From the NCBI GenBank assembly GCA_000437495.1, contig FR897846.1, positions 13,369 to 36,583 on the forward strand: a stretch of 23,215 nt of DNA. Reading direction: 5' to 3'. Shown here piece after piece: positions 21,929-23,215 of this stretch (position 1 is the first letter of the stretch; every line of letters starts with the position of its first letter). Below the pieces are notes generated by a model. That model saw nothing but the letters and a program-made list of their open reading frames with translations. It had not been told where the DNA came from and ran no database searches. Source of the DNA: Prevotella sp. CAG:485. Lineage in GTDB: Bacteria; Bacteroidota; Bacteroidia; Bacteroidales; Muribaculaceae. Made by a program: the position numbers and the translations under genes.

Positions 21929-23215
21929 ATGAAACACAAAAAACTTCTGCAGAAGCTGCTACCGGCACTCGCCATAGCACTTCCTGCAACGCTGTCGGCT
22001 ACGACGCCGACCGTGGCGCGGCTCAACGCCGACACCACGGTTAAGGGTCAACGACCACCGGCTCTGCCTCAGGCCGCTGCGCTGCAACAATCCTTCCAGC
22101 CCCGGATTGCGCTTGCTGCCGACATTGCAGCAGCCGAATCGGGCAATTTGGCACAGGCAAATGTGTCTTTGGCCGCAAACGCTCCGGCCACTCTTACCTA
22201 TGTAAAGCCCGACAAGAGGACTCTGCGTCCTGTGGGCAATGCATCCGCCGCCACATCGCAGGCTCCCGTTATCCGCACACAGCGCATGGCCACGCCGGCC
22301 AAGATTATAACGGGTTATGTGATAGGCAAGGACTTTGTGCATAACGGCAGCGAAAGCAACTGCATAATGCAGTATGTGGCCGACGCCACCGACCCCACGA
22401 TGATTCACATCCACAATTTCTACGGTCTCGAAGAAACAGTGGATGCCGTAATCGACGTCAATACCGGCACTGTGAGCATTCTGCCGCAGCGCATCTGGCA
22501 AAGCACCCAATACGGCGATGTATACATGTTCCCCATCACCATTTCCGATGCCGGAATACAGTACTTCCCCTCCAGCCCGGTGCGCGGCACCATCGACAGC
22601 AAGGGTGTCATCCGCCTGCCGCAATGGGGCGCCATAGTGGGCGACGGCGACAACAAGGGTCTGTTGTTGGCTGCCATAGACAGCAGCGAATATCACCCCT
22701 CGAACGCCACCATGACGGCCACCAAACGCGCAAACGGCCAGGATTCGGAAATATCCTATCCGCTGCTTATTGAACAGCCGCAGGCCGCCGAGATGAAGAT
22801 TTACAACTTCGGCACCACAAGCGTTCCGGTAACCGCGCGTATCTCGGCCGACGGCACTGCATCCGTATCAGAGCAGTACATAGCCAACATGGGCCTCTAC
22901 GGCGATTTCCACACCTTCCCCATCGACCCGGCCACGGGCGTGATAACGAAGGATGAGCCGGTGATGGCCACCATCTCCAAGGCCGATTCCACAATGACCT
23001 TCTCGCCATGGGTTGCCGGCTCCATAATGCAGTACGGGTTGGTAGCGCTCTATCTGCCGGCCTCCAAGTTCAAAGCCTCGATAGCACTGCAGCTGCCTGC
23101 CGCCAATCCCTTCAACCTTGAGGGTAACGGCACTCAGGCTTCGCCGTATCTGATTAAGACCACGGCTGACCTGGTGGCTCTCTCAGAAGCCTCGCAGAAG
23201 AACTCTTTCCCCAAC
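21929..23215 (+). CDS. Large secreted, probably surface-repeat protein, 3' end outside the window
   Basis: The frame is open from the ATG at 21929 to the window end (429 codons, no stop). Signal peptide about 1-24 (MKHKKLLQKLLPALAIALPA, then TLSA). Residues about 25-125 are an Ala/Pro/Thr/Gln-rich, low-complexity linker. From about 130 the chain becomes beta-rich (KIITGYVIGKDFVHNG, GLEETVDAVIDVNTGTVSIL). The last visible stretch, FNLEGNGTQASPYLIKTTAD, resembles the repeat that introduces GLUG-like or right-handed beta-helix modules in Bacteroidota adhesins (G-G-T-x-x-x-PYLI-x-T). This suggests a long adhesin or glycan-binding surface protein, but the diagnostic repeats lie beyond the window. 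I cannot name a family. Confidence 0.8.
   Translation, partial: MKHKKLLQKLLPALAIALPATLSATTPTVARLNADTTVKGQRPPALPQAAALQQSFQPRIALAADIAAAESGNLAQANVSLAANAPATLTYVKPDKRTLRPVGNASAATSQAPVIRTQRMATPAKIITGYVIGKDFVHNGSESNCIMQYVADATDPTMIHIHNFYGLEETVDAVIDVNTGTVSILPQRIWQSTQYGDVYMFPITISDAGIQYFPSSPVRGTIDSKGVIRLPQWGAIVGDGDNKGLLLAAIDSSEYHPSNATMTATKRANGQDSEISYPLLIEQPQAAEMKIYNFGTTSVPVTARISADGTASVSEQYIANMGLYGDFHTFPIDPATGVITKDEPVMATISKADSTMTFSPWVAGSIMQYGLVALYLPASKFKASIALQLPAANPFNLEGNGTQASPYLIKTTADLVALSEASQKNSFPN

Overview
The window reads as a chromosomal segment of a Bacteroidota (Bacteroidales) bacterium. The evidence is: five promoters of the Bacteroidota type (TTG/TTTG, 19-20 bases, TAnnTTTG), almost no Shine-Dalgarno sequences, families largely confined to this phylum (DUF4493, PCMD, DUF4954, DUF4252-like proteins) and many lipoprotein signals. 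The fairly GC-rich sequence and family mix would suit a Muribaculaceae-like gut commensal, but that placement is inference. Coding density is very high: no gap exceeds 300 bases, and the largest are 12277-12494 and 17624-17783. I saw no tRNA, rRNA, CRISPR array, insertion sequence or phage gene.

Region A (1-7086, plus strand) is an envelope block. A tightly packed four-gene cassette encodes lipoprotein (cut at its 5' end by the window edge), barrel-like protein, barrel-like protein, lipoprotein. The two lipoproteins are paralogous over an FN3-like plus PCMD region, and the two barrel-like proteins are paralogous to each other. It is followed by a DgkA-type lipid kinase, a PAP2 lipid phosphatase and a small outer-membrane-type protein. 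Region B (7142-9620, minus strand) is typA, an overlooked 33-residue single-span membrane protein, and a maltose-acetyltransferase-like enzyme, joined by a 2-base gap and an ATGA overlap. Region C (9718-11351, plus) is folP overlapping cdaA (cyclic di-AMP synthase). It is divergent from typA across interlocked promoters. A WYL regulator (11368-12276, minus) converges on cdaA.

Region D (12361-15724, plus) is rplS with its own promoter, a structured leader and a strong terminator, then a secreted 5'-nucleotidase and a GH3 NagZ-like lipoprotein. Region E (15764-17623, minus) is an ECF sigma factor, a membrane anti-sigma candidate and a secreted DUF4252-like protein. Region F (17744-23215, plus) is hflX, a DUF4954 hexapeptide-repeat protein, a CapA-like lipoprotein, and a large secreted protein that runs off the window end.

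The strongest lead for an undescribed system is the mirror-arranged lipoprotein/barrel cassette at 1-5419. Secondary leads are the 33-residue protein behind typA, the rplS leader, and promoters whose -7 box lies only 4-8 bases before the start codon, implying nearly leaderless mRNAs for folP, the 5'-nucleotidase, hflX and possibly the WYL gene.
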